Positions 25,097-33,684 of a stretch of DNA of 64,000 nt are shown piece by piece (within the stretch, counting starts at the first letter, position 1; every line of letters begins with the position of its first letter). Source of the stretch: Myxococcales bacterium (GTDB lineage Bacteria; Myxococcota_A; SURF-8); NCBI GenBank assembly GCA_003598065.1, contig QZKR01000010.1:1-64000 (forward strand), in the 5' to 3' direction. Position numbers and translations under genes: made by a program. The notes beneath the pieces were generated by a model. That model saw only the letters and a program-made list of their open reading frames with translations. It was not told the origin of the DNA and did not search any database.

Positions 25097-26200
25097 TCAG
25101 GCGATGCGTTCCTCCGTTCGGGGGAGCTTGTCGACCATGCGCTTCACCAGTTCGAGGAAGGGATCGACCAACTGCGGATCGAAGAGCACGCCCTTGTTGC
25201 GGAGGATGTCTTCCATGGCGCGGCCGACCTCGATCGCCTGGCGGTTGGCGCGCGCCGTCGTCAGCACGTCGAAATAGTCCACAAGTCGGATAATGCGCGA
25301 CAAAAGGGGAATCTGGTCGCTGGCCTGTCCGGCCGGATAGCCGCTGCCGTCCCAGTTCTCATGGTGGTGGCGAAGGACGGGCAGGACGTGGCGGAGGAAT
25401 CCCACGGGTTCGATGATATTCACGCCGCGCGCGACGTGCGTCTGCATGGTCTCCGCTTCCTCGGCCGTCAGCGGCTCCGCTTTGCGCAGGATCGCGTCCG
25501 GGATGCCGATCTTGCCGATGTCGTGCAGGATGGCGGCGGTATGCAAGGTCCGAAGCTGATCTTTCTCCAGACCGAGGGCTCGCGCCAGCATGTTGCCGTA
25601 CTGCGCGACGCGCTTGGAGTGGCCGATCAGGTACCGGTCGCGTTCTTCGACCGCATTGGCCAGGCTGACGACCATGTCCAGCATGTTCTGTTGCAGCGCC
25701 AGCGCCTTTTCCTCGATCTTCTTTTCCAGGTCCCGCTGGTATTCGAGGTTTTCCCGTTCGAGCCGCAGCTTCTCTTCGACCAGTTTACGGTGGGCGATCG
25801 CTTTTTCCACCGAGATGATGAGTTCGCCGGCGTCGATGGGTTTGGTGAGGTAGTTGCTGGCCCCCTGCCGCATGACGCTGACGGCTGTGTTTATATCGAT
25901 AAAACCCGTGAGCATGATAACGGGGACGATCGGCCGATGCTGCTGGACGAAATTGAGCACGTCGATTCCGGAAATTTTCGGCATGCGGATGTCGCAGATG
26001 CAGGCGGTGATGTCCTCCGATTTCAATAGATTGATGGCTTCCTCGCCGTTAAGGGCGCTGATGACCTCGTAGCCCTTGTCTTCGAGGTAAATACGCAGAA
26101 TTTTAAGGTTTATTTCCTCATCATCGACGATGAGGATGCGAAACCGCCTCTCGGGCGGAACGCGTCCGTCTTCTGAACCTTGTGCTCGGATGTCACTCAT
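25097..26200 (-). CDS. Response regulator with HD-GYP cyclic-di-GMP phosphodiesterase domain
   Basis: A 367-residue protein. The REC domain (about 20-140) has the acidic pair DDEE, phospho-acceptor Asp in CICDIRMPKISG, the Thr in MLTGF and Lys in LTKP. A coiled-coil linker with a Glu/Lys-rich stretch (150-185) leads to an HD-GYP domain with HSKRVAQYG, HDIGKIGIPD and HHENWDGSGYP, all metal ligands and the GYP triad intact. It should hydrolyse cyclic di-GMP under control of the adjacent kinase. It is the first gene of the three-gene operon. Confidence 0.93.
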   Translation of the reverse strand: MSDIRAQGSEDGRVPPERRFRILIVDDEEINLKILRIYLEDKGYEVISALNGEEAINLLKSEDITACICDIRMPKISGIDVLNFVQQHRPIVPVIMLTGFIDINTAVSVMRQGASNYLTKPIDAGELIISVEKAIAHRKLVEEKLRLERENLEYQRDLEKKIEEKALALQQNMLDMVVSLANAVEERDRYLIGHSKRVAQYGNMLARALGLEKDQLRTLHTAAILHDIGKIGIPDAILRKAEPLTAEEAETMQTHVARGVNIIEPVGFLRHVLPVLRHHHENWDGSGYPAGQASDQIPLLSRIIRLVDYFDVLTTARANRQAIEVGRAMEDILRNKGVLFDPQLVDPFLELVKRMVDKLPRTEERIA

Positions 26201-26312
26201 CGATCGTCACCCATTCCGTGCGCGCGGAACACGACAGGCAGGGACGACTGGGCCTGCCTTTAGTCGAGTATGCATCATAGCAAAATCGTCAAGAGTTGCC
26301 AATAAAACAGTT

Positions 26313-26318
26313 TATAAT
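26313..26318 (+). promoter_or_regulatory. -10 element of the RNase P RNA promoter
   Basis: A perfect TATAAT lies about 22 bases before the predicted 5' end of the RNA. No good -35 hexamer is at the ideal distance; TTGCCA at 26296 is too close. Confidence 0.45.
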
Positions 26319-26334
26319 TTAGACTATAGTCGAA

Positions 26335-26705
26335 GGCCGAGGAGGGGCGGCGGCCGCCGGATGATTTCATCCGGAGGAAAGTCCGGGCTCCATAGGGCAG
26401 GGTGCTGGCTAATGGCCAGCGGGGGCGACCCCAGGGAAAGTGCCACAGAAACGATAGCGCCCGGCAGGTCCGGGCAAGCGTGAAATGGTGCGGCAAGAGC
26501 GCACCGGGACCGCGGCGACGCGGACCGCAGGGTAAACCCCACCCGGAGCAAGACCGAATAGGGATGCGTCTCCCCCATGGGGAGTAAGGACGGCCCGTCC
26601 GAGCATTCGGGTTACGGTCGCTGGAGACCGTCGGCAACGACGGCCCTAGAAGAATGGTCGCCCGCGCTTCGCGCGAACAGAACCCGGCTTACGACCTCCT
26701 CGGCC
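26335..26705 (+). ncRNA. rnpB: RNase P RNA (bacterial class A)
   Basis: The RNA component that cleaves tRNA 5' leaders. GGCCGAGGAGG at the start pairs with CCTCCTCGGCC at the end to form P1. In between are the conserved elements GAGGAAAGTCCGGGCTCC, ACAGAAACGATA, CGGCAAGAGCGCACCGGG, GGGTAAACCCCACC, GAGCAAGACCGAATAGGG, CGAGCATTCGGGTTACGGTCG and AGAAGAATGGTCG, all in the correct order. The length of about 371 bases is normal. It stands alone between two minus-strand genes. Confidence 0.97.
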
Positions 26706-26714
26706 TTCCTTTGT

Positions 26715-29312
26715 TCAGGTTTCCCCGTCGGGCGGCGCCGATCCCACGGGGATTCGCACGGTCACCTGCGTTCCATCGCTTGGCGACGCCTCGATGGTCA
26801 GTTCCCCCCCGACGTGCTTGAGACGTTCCCGGATGGCGAAAAGCCCGAAGCCGCCCGAGTGTTCCATCGCCAGCGGTTGAAGCGGGTCGAACCCCTTGCC
26901 GTTGTCGCCGATCGTGATTCGCAGATATTGGTCTTCGGCGGCCAGAGAGCCGAAGACGCGCGTGGCCTCGGCGTGTTTGCCGATGTTGATCAGCAGTTCG
27001 CGAAGGATGTGGAACAGCAGCACCTTCACGTCCTCTCCGATCGGAAGTTCGGCCGACTGGACGTGGAAATCCGAATCCAGACGCAGGTCCCGGGACATTT
27101 TTTCCACCAGCCAGCGGACCGCGTCGGCGAAGCCCAGCGAATCCAGTTCGGGCGGACTCAACTCGAAGGTCATGGCTCGGACCTCCTCCGCCGCGCGGCT
27201 GATTTGCGCCGCCGCCTCTTCCAGCCGTCGGTGCAGCGCGGGGAGATCCGTCTCCCCGGTCAGCTTCTTCAGACTGACGGCGAGCAGAGCCAGATTCTGG
27301 TTGACGCCGTCGTGCAGCAGCCTGGCGATTCGCCGCCGCTCGTGCTCTTCGGCGAGAGTCAGTTTGGACGCCAAAAGGCGAAGTTGTTCCTGGTAGCGGT
27401 TGCGTTCCGCCTCGGCCCGGACTTGCGACGTGACGTCGCGGGCGAAGACGGCCAGACCGGCGATGCGGTCTCCGCCGTCGAAGACGGGATAGACGTTGTT
27501 GTCGTAATAACGGCCCTCGCGCTGGTCGCGGAAATGAATCGGAGTTTTTTCGGTCAGCACCTTCTCGATTTGCGCCCGCCGGCTCTTCGCGGCTTCCGGG
27601 GAAATCAACGAGTAGGCGTGGGCGTTTTGCAGTTCCTTGGGCGAACGCCCGAAGCCGGCCGCAAAGCGATTGTTGAAGGCCAGCAAAGTACCTTTCAGAT
27701 CCATCAGGAACGCCACGTCGTGGGTGGCGTCCAGCAGTACGCGAAGCAGGTTTTCTTTGCGGGCGACTTCCTCCTCGGCGCGTTTTTTTTCGGTGGTGTC
27801 GCGGACGAAGACGGCGAGCGCCTCCACCTCCTCTCGGGGTCCGAGCACGGGATAAGCGAAAACGTCATAATGGCGTCCTCCGTTCTCGTAAAGGAGTTGC
27901 GCCGGTTTTTTGGAAGCGATCACCTGCTTTGCGAGCTGTCGTCGCCGCTGGGAAGTTTCGGGAGACCGCAGATCGAAAAAATTTGCATTGTCGAGCGACT
28001 CGGAGGAGAGGCCCAGACTTTCGGCCAGCCACCGGTTGGCGATCAGCAGCGTTCCATCGGGTTTCATGAGGAAGGCGATGTCGGAGGTGGTGTTCATCAA
28101 CAGCCTCAGCAAGCTCTCTTTGCGCGCAATCTCCGCCTCCGCCCGCTTGCGATCGGTTACGTCGCGGATCGTGACCAACTCCGCCGGCTTGCCTTCGAAA
28201 ACAATGATGCTGCCGTTGATCTCGACGTCGATAATCTGCCCATCGGCGCGGACCATTCGCGTCTCCTGGATGCCCAGTTCCCTTTCCCCGTTCTCCACAT
28301 GACGACGGTACAGTTCTTGAATCTTGGTGCGCTCCTCGGGGTGAATGAAAGGGACAAAGGTTCTGCTCAACATCCGTTCAGGACTCGTGCCCAGCATTTC
28401 GCCCAGTCTGGGATTGGCGTAGTGGATGAACATATCCTGCATGATGCAGATGCCGTCGGACGCCAGTTCGACGAGATTGCGGTATTTTCCCTCGCTTTCG
28501 GCCAGTTCTTTCTCGGCGCGGCTCTGCTCGGTGATGTCGCGGATCACGGTGAAACTGCCCTTGCACTGGCCTTCTTCGCCCATCCAGGGCGTCGCGGTGA
28601 TCTGGATCAGACGCTGGCTGCCATCGGCGCGCCGGGCGGTGAGGATGTAAGTACCGGGCTCGCCACGGCGGCGGCGCTCCATCTGGGCTTGAATAATGGG
28701 GATCTGGTCCTCGGAAAAAAAATCCGTAATCAATGCGCCTGGCATTTTTCCTATTGGAAATCCGAAAAACCACTCCATCATTGGGTTGGCGTACAAGACG
28801 GTTCCGTTTTCATCGACGATGCCAATTCCCTCGCCGGCGTTTTCAGTAACTTGCCGGTATCGTTCCTCGCTGGCCCGAAGCGCTTCTTCCGTCATTTGCA
28901 GCTTGTGGATGTCCGTGGCGATCACCAGCGCCCGCGGCGGCTGTTTTGGGGGCGACTTGAGAGGCTGAATGTTGGTCTGGTACCAGCGAGTTTCGCCGTG
29001 CAGAATGGCGGGCGCCTTCGCAACCAAAGCTTCGCCGGTTTCGATCGCCTGACGGATGGAATTCATTTGCCGCTCGGCGGTGGGCTGAGGAAAAAGGTCC
29101 CACATCGTCTTGCCGATGAACTGTTCGGCCTTGCCGCCCAACGCATCGGCGGCGCGCCGATTCATGAAATGGAAAATCCCCTCGGAATCGACGATGGCGA
29201 TGATGTCGTTGCTGCTCTCGACAATCAGACCATATATCTCTCCCCCGGCAAGATCCGTCAGACTGCCTCGGACGGGGGACTTTGGTGAAGTCTTGGTTGT
29301 GTTGCGCGCCAT
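26715..29312 (-). CDS. Cytoplasmic multi-PAS histidine kinase of the NarX/DegS type (HisKA_3)
   Basis: About 865 residues with no transmembrane segment. I count five PAS domains, each ending in a TDI/RDIT/RDVT-type linker (starting near IYGLIVESSNDIIAIVD, RQVTENAGEGIGIVD, RNLVELASDGICIM, RLLMNTTSDIAFLM and RVLLDATHDVAFLM). HisKA_3 follows (LAEEHERRRIARLLHDGVNQNLALL), then a HATPase with GKHAEAT, DNGKGFD and GFGLFAIRERL. The ATG at 29312 has GGAG ten bases upstream; a start at 29495 would add a non-PAS tail and is unlikely. No LuxR-type response regulator is adjacent, so it is an orphan here. It converges on rnpB. Confidence 0.92.
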   Translation of the reverse strand: MARNTTKTSPKSPVRGSLTDLAGGEIYGLIVESSNDIIAIVDSEGIFHFMNRRAADALGGKAEQFIGKTMWDLFPQPTAERQMNSIRQAIETGEALVAKAPAILHGETRWYQTNIQPLKSPPKQPPRALVIATDIHKLQMTEEALRASEERYRQVTENAGEGIGIVDENGTVLYANPMMEWFFGFPIGKMPGALITDFFSEDQIPIIQAQMERRRRGEPGTYILTARRADGSQRLIQITATPWMGEEGQCKGSFTVIRDITEQSRAEKELAESEGKYRNLVELASDGICIMQDMFIHYANPRLGEMLGTSPERMLSRTFVPFIHPEERTKIQELYRRHVENGERELGIQETRMVRADGQIIDVEINGSIIVFEGKPAELVTIRDVTDRKRAEAEIARKESLLRLLMNTTSDIAFLMKPDGTLLIANRWLAESLGLSSESLDNANFFDLRSPETSQRRRQLAKQVIASKKPAQLLYENGGRHYDVFAYPVLGPREEVEALAVFVRDTTEKKRAEEEVARKENLLRVLLDATHDVAFLMDLKGTLLAFNNRFAAGFGRSPKELQNAHAYSLISPEAAKSRRAQIEKVLTEKTPIHFRDQREGRYYDNNVYPVFDGGDRIAGLAVFARDVTSQVRAEAERNRYQEQLRLLASKLTLAEEHERRRIARLLHDGVNQNLALLAVSLKKLTGETDLPALHRRLEEAAAQISRAAEEVRAMTFELSPPELDSLGFADAVRWLVEKMSRDLRLDSDFHVQSAELPIGEDVKVLLFHILRELLINIGKHAEATRVFGSLAAEDQYLRITIGDNGKGFDPLQPLAMEHSGGFGLFAIRERLKHVGGELTIEASPSDGTQVTVRIPVGSAPPDGET

Positions 29313-29718
29313 CCTGTTGCTGCTCCATTCCCGGCAATGAGGTTCTGGAGGAGTCGGTTTGTTTGGCGACCGGTCGCCATAACGTTTTGCTAACCTATAG
29401 CATCGGCCTGGAAGCTCGCGCAACTTGGGATTGATCGGATGGCGACGATGAAGCGCAAGCCGGCTGGCGAGAAAAAGAGTCGGCCCATCGGTCATCGCGG
29501 GCTGAGAAGCGAGCGGATTTCTGCAACGAATCTTAATTTGGAACGAATTCTAAACAGCTGAAGGCCTGCCGCCTGCCGACGACGTCTGTGGCAGTTCTAA
29601 TAACTTGTAAGCATTACGGAAACAGTGATTTCTATTGCATAATAAGGATGGAAATGATAGGGTCCCAAACGGCGAGGACCGGAGACCATCGCCAACCGCG
29701 AGGCGGGAAGGAGCAGGT

Positions 29719-30696
29719 GTGCACACCATAGCCGAAGCCACCATACAGGAAATCCTCTCCCTGGATGACAATGAGGCGAGCCGCCTGCTTTTCGGTCAAC
29801 AGAACGAGAATCTCAAACTGCTGGAAAAACAACTGGGTATCTCAATTCACAATCGGGGCGGGGAGGTGATCCTGCGCGGCCGGCTGGACGACGTGAAGCT
29901 AGGGTTGGGCCTCCTGAACCAGCTTTACCGCCTTGCCGAAGCGAAGCATGACCTTCGCCCGGCCGACGTCTCCAGCGCCGTCCAGATCCTCAAACGCGAT
30001 CCGCAGGCCGACGTGGTGGCGCTTTTCTCCGACAAAGCCATTTTCGCCAACCATACGCGCCACGTTTCGCCGCGCAGCCTGGCGCAGAAGCAGTATGTCG
30101 AAGCCATTCGATCCAACGATCTTATTTTCGCGGTCGGTCCCGCCGGTACGGGGAAGACCTACCTTGCCGTGGCGATGGGCGTGGCGGCGTTGATGCGAAA
30201 AGAAGTGAAGCGGATCATCCTCACCCGTCCGGCGGTGGAGGCGGGCGAGAAACTCGGTTTTCTGCCCGGCGACATCATCGAAAAGGTGAACCCTTATCTC
30301 AGACCTTTATATGATGCCCTTTACGATATGGTGGACATGGAGAAGGCGCAGAACTGGATGCAGAGCGGGATCGTTGAAGTGGCGCCGATCGCCTTCATGC
30401 GCGGCCGGACGCTCAACGACAGCTTCATCATCCTTGACGAGGCGCAAAACACCACGCCCGAGCAAATGAAAATGTTTCTGACGCGCATGGGCTTCGGCTC
30501 CAAGGCGGTCGTGACCGGCGACATCACCCAGGTGGATCTGCCCAACGGCGTCACCTCCGGCCTCATCCATGCGGTGAAGCTGCTGGAGAACGTCGAGGGG
30601 ATCGCCGTCAGTCGTTTCACCCACGTCGATGTCGTGCGCCATCCGATCGTGCAGCTCATCATCCAGGCTTACGACGCCAGAGAGAGCGGGCGATGA
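29719..30696 (+). CDS. phoH: PhoH family ATPase
   Basis: A 325-residue PhoH-like protein. The N-terminal part has a KH-like segment (LFGQQNENLKLLEKQLGISI). The ATPase core contains Walker A VGPAGTGKTYLA, TRPAVEAGE, the Walker B region FIILDEAQNTTPEQMKMFLTRMG and TGDITQVDLP. The family is tied to RNA metabolism with YbeY, although the exact activity is unsettled. The GTG at 29719 has GGAAGGAG five bases upstream and gives the normal family N-terminus. It is the first gene of the conserved phoH-pgpH-ybeY-lnt operon. Confidence 0.93.
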   Translation: MHTIAEATIQEILSLDDNEASRLLFGQQNENLKLLEKQLGISIHNRGGEVILRGRLDDVKLGLGLLNQLYRLAEAKHDLRPADVSSAVQILKRDPQADVVALFSDKAIFANHTRHVSPRSLAQKQYVEAIRSNDLIFAVGPAGTGKTYLAVAMGVAALMRKEVKRIILTRPAVEAGEKLGFLPGDIIEKVNPYLRPLYDALYDMVDMEKAQNWMQSGIVEVAPIAFMRGRTLNDSFIILDEAQNTTPEQMKMFLTRMGFGSKAVVTGDITQVDLPNGVTSGLIHAVKLLENVEGIAVSRFTHVDVVRHPIVQLIIQAYDARESGR

Positions 30697-33344
30697 CCAA
30701 GGAACCGGTCCAGGGATCCCCGACGCCCACCCCCGCGCCGTCGCCGATGTCCGGCGGCCAGCCGCCGCCGCCTTTCTGGCGTGAGTGGCTGAAATCCGCG
30801 CGGAGTGTTTTTTCCTGGGACCGTCTGGATACGTGGCGATTCCGGATCATCCTTTTGATCGCGCTCGTGCTGGCCATCGGCTTTTTCCTCACGCCGGGTC
30901 TGACCTCCGAGACGGTGCTTTACGACGAAAGCTGGCTCGACCAGATCTCCACCGCCGACATCCGTTCGCCCGGCGATTTCGCCATCGAAGATCACGCCGC
31001 CACGGAGTCGAAACGCAGCGACGCCGAGCGGGCCATCATTCCCCTTTACGATTACCACTCCAATCTGGGCGAAGAGATCAACGTCCGCATCGATAAAGCG
31101 TTCCGCCAGGCGCAACAGATCCTGTATGATTTCATCGTCGTCAATCTCATCCTGCCGCGCGAAGAGGAAGCGGCGCGCAAGGCGGCTCGCAAGGGGGGCT
31201 TCAGGCCGCCGGAGGCGGGGGGAGAGGCCGACAAGATGGCCGACACCGCCGACGACCGTCAGGTGCAGCGCCTGCGACACGTCCAGGACAACATCGAATC
31301 TTATTTCGCCGAGATAGCCAAGAGCCCCGAACTTTCCGAACGGTTCAAAGCCGTCATCCTCGAAGCGCGGCTGGAGTTCAACAAGGCGATCCAGGCCGTC
31401 GTTCCCGAGGAGGATTACCTTCAACTCTTCCAGAGCTATTTTTCCAACGAATTGCTGGACGCCTTGCAGCGCACCGTCGCCGACGTCATGTCGCGCAAGA
31501 TCATCAGCGACAAGGAACTGATGGAGAAATCCGACGCCGGCGCCGTGACGATCCGCATGATCGGCGCCGGGGGCAATCCTCCGCCCGAGTTCATCCAGCG
31601 CGACACGAGCGGCGTTCTCGATTTCAAGGAAGTCAATCAGTCGCTCTGGCGGTTTACCAACATTCTCTCCAATCTCGGCAAGCGCCAGCGCGAACTCCTG
31701 CAACGGCTGGCGGGGAAACTCGTCCAGCCGAACCTCGTCTACAACCGCGCCTTGACCATGGAGCGGCGCTCGAAAGTGCGCGACCGCGTAAAGACGATGG
31801 TCATCCCGGTCAAGAAGGGCGAGATGATCATTCGCGACGGCGAACGCTTCGAGCAGCGTCACCTGACGATCCTCAACGGCATCCAGCGCGAACTGCTGTC
31901 CACCAACCCGCTGCTGGTGATGCTCGGCTACGCGAGTTTCTTCCTCGTGCTGATCTCCAGCCTCAGTTACTTCGCCTGGCGCAACGTGCGCAAGTTCGAC
32001 CCGGCCATCAAGGATTACGTGATGATGGCCTCGCTCCTGGTCGCCTTCATCCTCTTCGTCCGAGCGGTGGCCGTGGTGGCGGGCGCCCTGGACGCCGCGC
32101 TGCCGGACGTGAGCGCCGAGATTTACTATCTGGCCATTCCCGTTGCGGTCGGCGCGGCGCTGGTGCGCATCGTGCTCAACTCCGAGACGGCCTCCATCTT
32201 TTCCATCGTCGTGGCCGTGCTCTTCGGAATGCTGGCGTCGCAACCGTTCTTCATGTCCGCGTATGCGCTGATCTTGAGTTTTCTCGCCGCCGACGCCGTG
32301 GGTCAGTGCCGCTCGCGCGGCCTGCTGTTCATGGCCGGCATGCGCGTGTCGCTGGTCGGCATGCTGCTGGTGGTTTTCTACTACCTCTATACCAGCAGCC
32401 CGCTGAACATGAACTTCCTCTACGCCCTGTCGGCCGCCGGCGCGTCGGGCGTCGCCACGGGCATCATCCTTACGGGACTGACGCCGATCGCCGAGTTTCT
32501 TTTCGACTACACCACCGACATCAAACTTCTGGAACTCGCCAACCTGAACCATCCGCTGCTCAAACGACTGATCGTACAGGCCCCGGGCACCTATCATCAT
32601 TGCATCATCGTCGGTTCGCTGGTGGAATCGGCGGCGGAATACACCCACGCCAACCCGCTCTTGGCGCGCGTGGCGGCGTATTATCACGACATCGGCAAGA
32701 TCAAGACGCCGCAGTATTTCGGGGAGAACCAGCCCGAAGGACAGAATCCCCACGATTCCCTCAGCCCCAACATGAGCGGTTTGATTTTGCAGTCGCACGT
32801 CAAAGAGGGCGTGGAACTTTCGCGCCAATTCAAACTCGGCCCGAAGATCACGGCGATCATCGCCCAGCATCACGGCACGAGCCTGATGCGTTACTTCTAC
32901 CACAAGGCGAAGGAGCATCCCGACCCGGCCAAGGCGGCGGCGGAAGAGAAGGATTTCCGTTACGGCGGTCCCAAGCCCCAGACGCGCGAGGCCGGGCTGG
33001 TGATGCTCGCCGACTCCGTCGAGGCGGCGGCCCGCTCTCTGGACGATCCCACGCCGGAGCGCATTCAATGGCTCGTGCAGAGGATCATCAACGCCATTTT
33101 CAAGGACGAACAGCTCAACGAATGCGAGTTGACGCTCAAGGATTTGCACCATATCGCCCGCGCCTTTACGCAAACCCTTGTCGGCATCTATCACCACCGG
33201 CCCAAGTATCCCGGCAGCGAGCGCGCCCAGGAGAAAGCCGCCAATGGACGTGCAGGTGCTCAATCGACAAAGAAAACGGCCTATCCCTATACGGATCTGG
33301 AAGACGAAGACGACAAGGATCTTCGGCGTCTTGGCATGCACTGA
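30693..33344 (+). CDS. PgpH-like membrane HD-domain phosphohydrolase (7TMR-HD)
   Basis: An 883-residue membrane protein. One helix near residue 50 leads into a large extracytoplasmic 7TMR-HDED domain, then seven helices (about 400-610), then a cytoplasmic HD domain with YHHCIIVGSLVESAAE, YYHDIGKIKTPQYF, HDSLSPNMS, SHVKEGVELS and AQHHGTSLMRYFY. The family includes the cyclic-di-AMP phosphodiesterase PgpH; activity here is inferred. It begins with a four-base overlap (ATGA) with phoH, and its last 101 bases overlap ybeY in another frame. The N-terminus has a Pro-rich cytoplasmic tail. Confidence 0.92.
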   Translation: MTKEPVQGSPTPTPAPSPMSGGQPPPPFWREWLKSARSVFSWDRLDTWRFRIILLIALVLAIGFFLTPGLTSETVLYDESWLDQISTADIRSPGDFAIEDHAATESKRSDAERAIIPLYDYHSNLGEEINVRIDKAFRQAQQILYDFIVVNLILPREEEAARKAARKGGFRPPEAGGEADKMADTADDRQVQRLRHVQDNIESYFAEIAKSPELSERFKAVILEARLEFNKAIQAVVPEEDYLQLFQSYFSNELLDALQRTVADVMSRKIISDKELMEKSDAGAVTIRMIGAGGNPPPEFIQRDTSGVLDFKEVNQSLWRFTNILSNLGKRQRELLQRLAGKLVQPNLVYNRALTMERRSKVRDRVKTMVIPVKKGEMIIRDGERFEQRHLTILNGIQRELLSTNPLLVMLGYASFFLVLISSLSYFAWRNVRKFDPAIKDYVMMASLLVAFILFVRAVAVVAGALDAALPDVSAEIYYLAIPVAVGAALVRIVLNSETASIFSIVVAVLFGMLASQPFFMSAYALILSFLAADAVGQCRSRGLLFMAGMRVSLVGMLLVVFYYLYTSSPLNMNFLYALSAAGASGVATGIILTGLTPIAEFLFDYTTDIKLLELANLNHPLLKRLIVQAPGTYHHCIIVGSLVESAAEYTHANPLLARVAAYYHDIGKIKTPQYFGENQPEGQNPHDSLSPNMSGLILQSHVKEGVELSRQFKLGPKITAIIAQHHGTSLMRYFYHKAKEHPDPAKAAAEEKDFRYGGPKPQTREAGLVMLADSVEAAARSLDDPTPERIQWLVQRIINAIFKDEQLNECELTLKDLHHIARAFTQTLVGIYHHRPKYPGSERAQEKAANGRAGAQSTKKTAYPYTDLEDEDDKDLRRLGMH

Positions 33345-33681
33345 GAACGAGGTGGGGGTGGTGTTCGTCTCCGACCGGGCGATTCGCCGGCTGAACCGCG
33401 ACTGGCGCGGGATCGACAAGCCGACCGACGTCTTAAGCTTCGCCATGCGGGAAGGGGAGGGGCCGGCGGGCGGCTCGCCCAGCTTAGGCGACGTCGTGAT
33501 CTCCGTCGATACGGCGGCGCGCCAGGCGGCCGAGCTGGGGCATTCGTTCGATGAGGAAGTCGAACGGCTGCTGGTCCACGGCCTGCTGCACCTGTTCGGC
33601 TACGATCATCGGGAAGCGGCGGAGCGGCGGCGCATGCAGGCGATGGAGCGCAGGCTGCTGAGAGTCATTCGCCAGGAGTAA
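33244..33681 (+). CDS. ybeY: YbeY endoribonuclease
   Basis: A 145-residue metalloenzyme for rRNA maturation and 70S quality control. The zinc motif HGLLHLFGYDH is intact and the family signatures IRRLNRDWRGIDKPTDVLSF and GDVVIS are present. The ATG at 33244 gives the usual N-terminus (MDVQVLNRQRKRP) and has AGGAG ten bases upstream. The start is about 100 bases inside pgpH, a larger overlap than usual, but both frames carry their expected termini. Confidence 0.95.
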   Translation: MDVQVLNRQRKRPIPIRIWKTKTTRIFGVLACTENEVGVVFVSDRAIRRLNRDWRGIDKPTDVLSFAMREGEGPAGGSPSLGDVVISVDTAARQAAELGHSFDEEVERLLVHGLLHLFGYDHREAAERRRMQAMERRLLRVIRQE

Positions 33682-33684
33682 TCG

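Noticed and set aside
30669-33446. A 925-codon minus-strand open frame opposite the PgpH-like gene
   Set aside because: Arg/His/Val-rich translation without recognisable motifs. The plus strand has a coherent membrane protein in a conserved operon.
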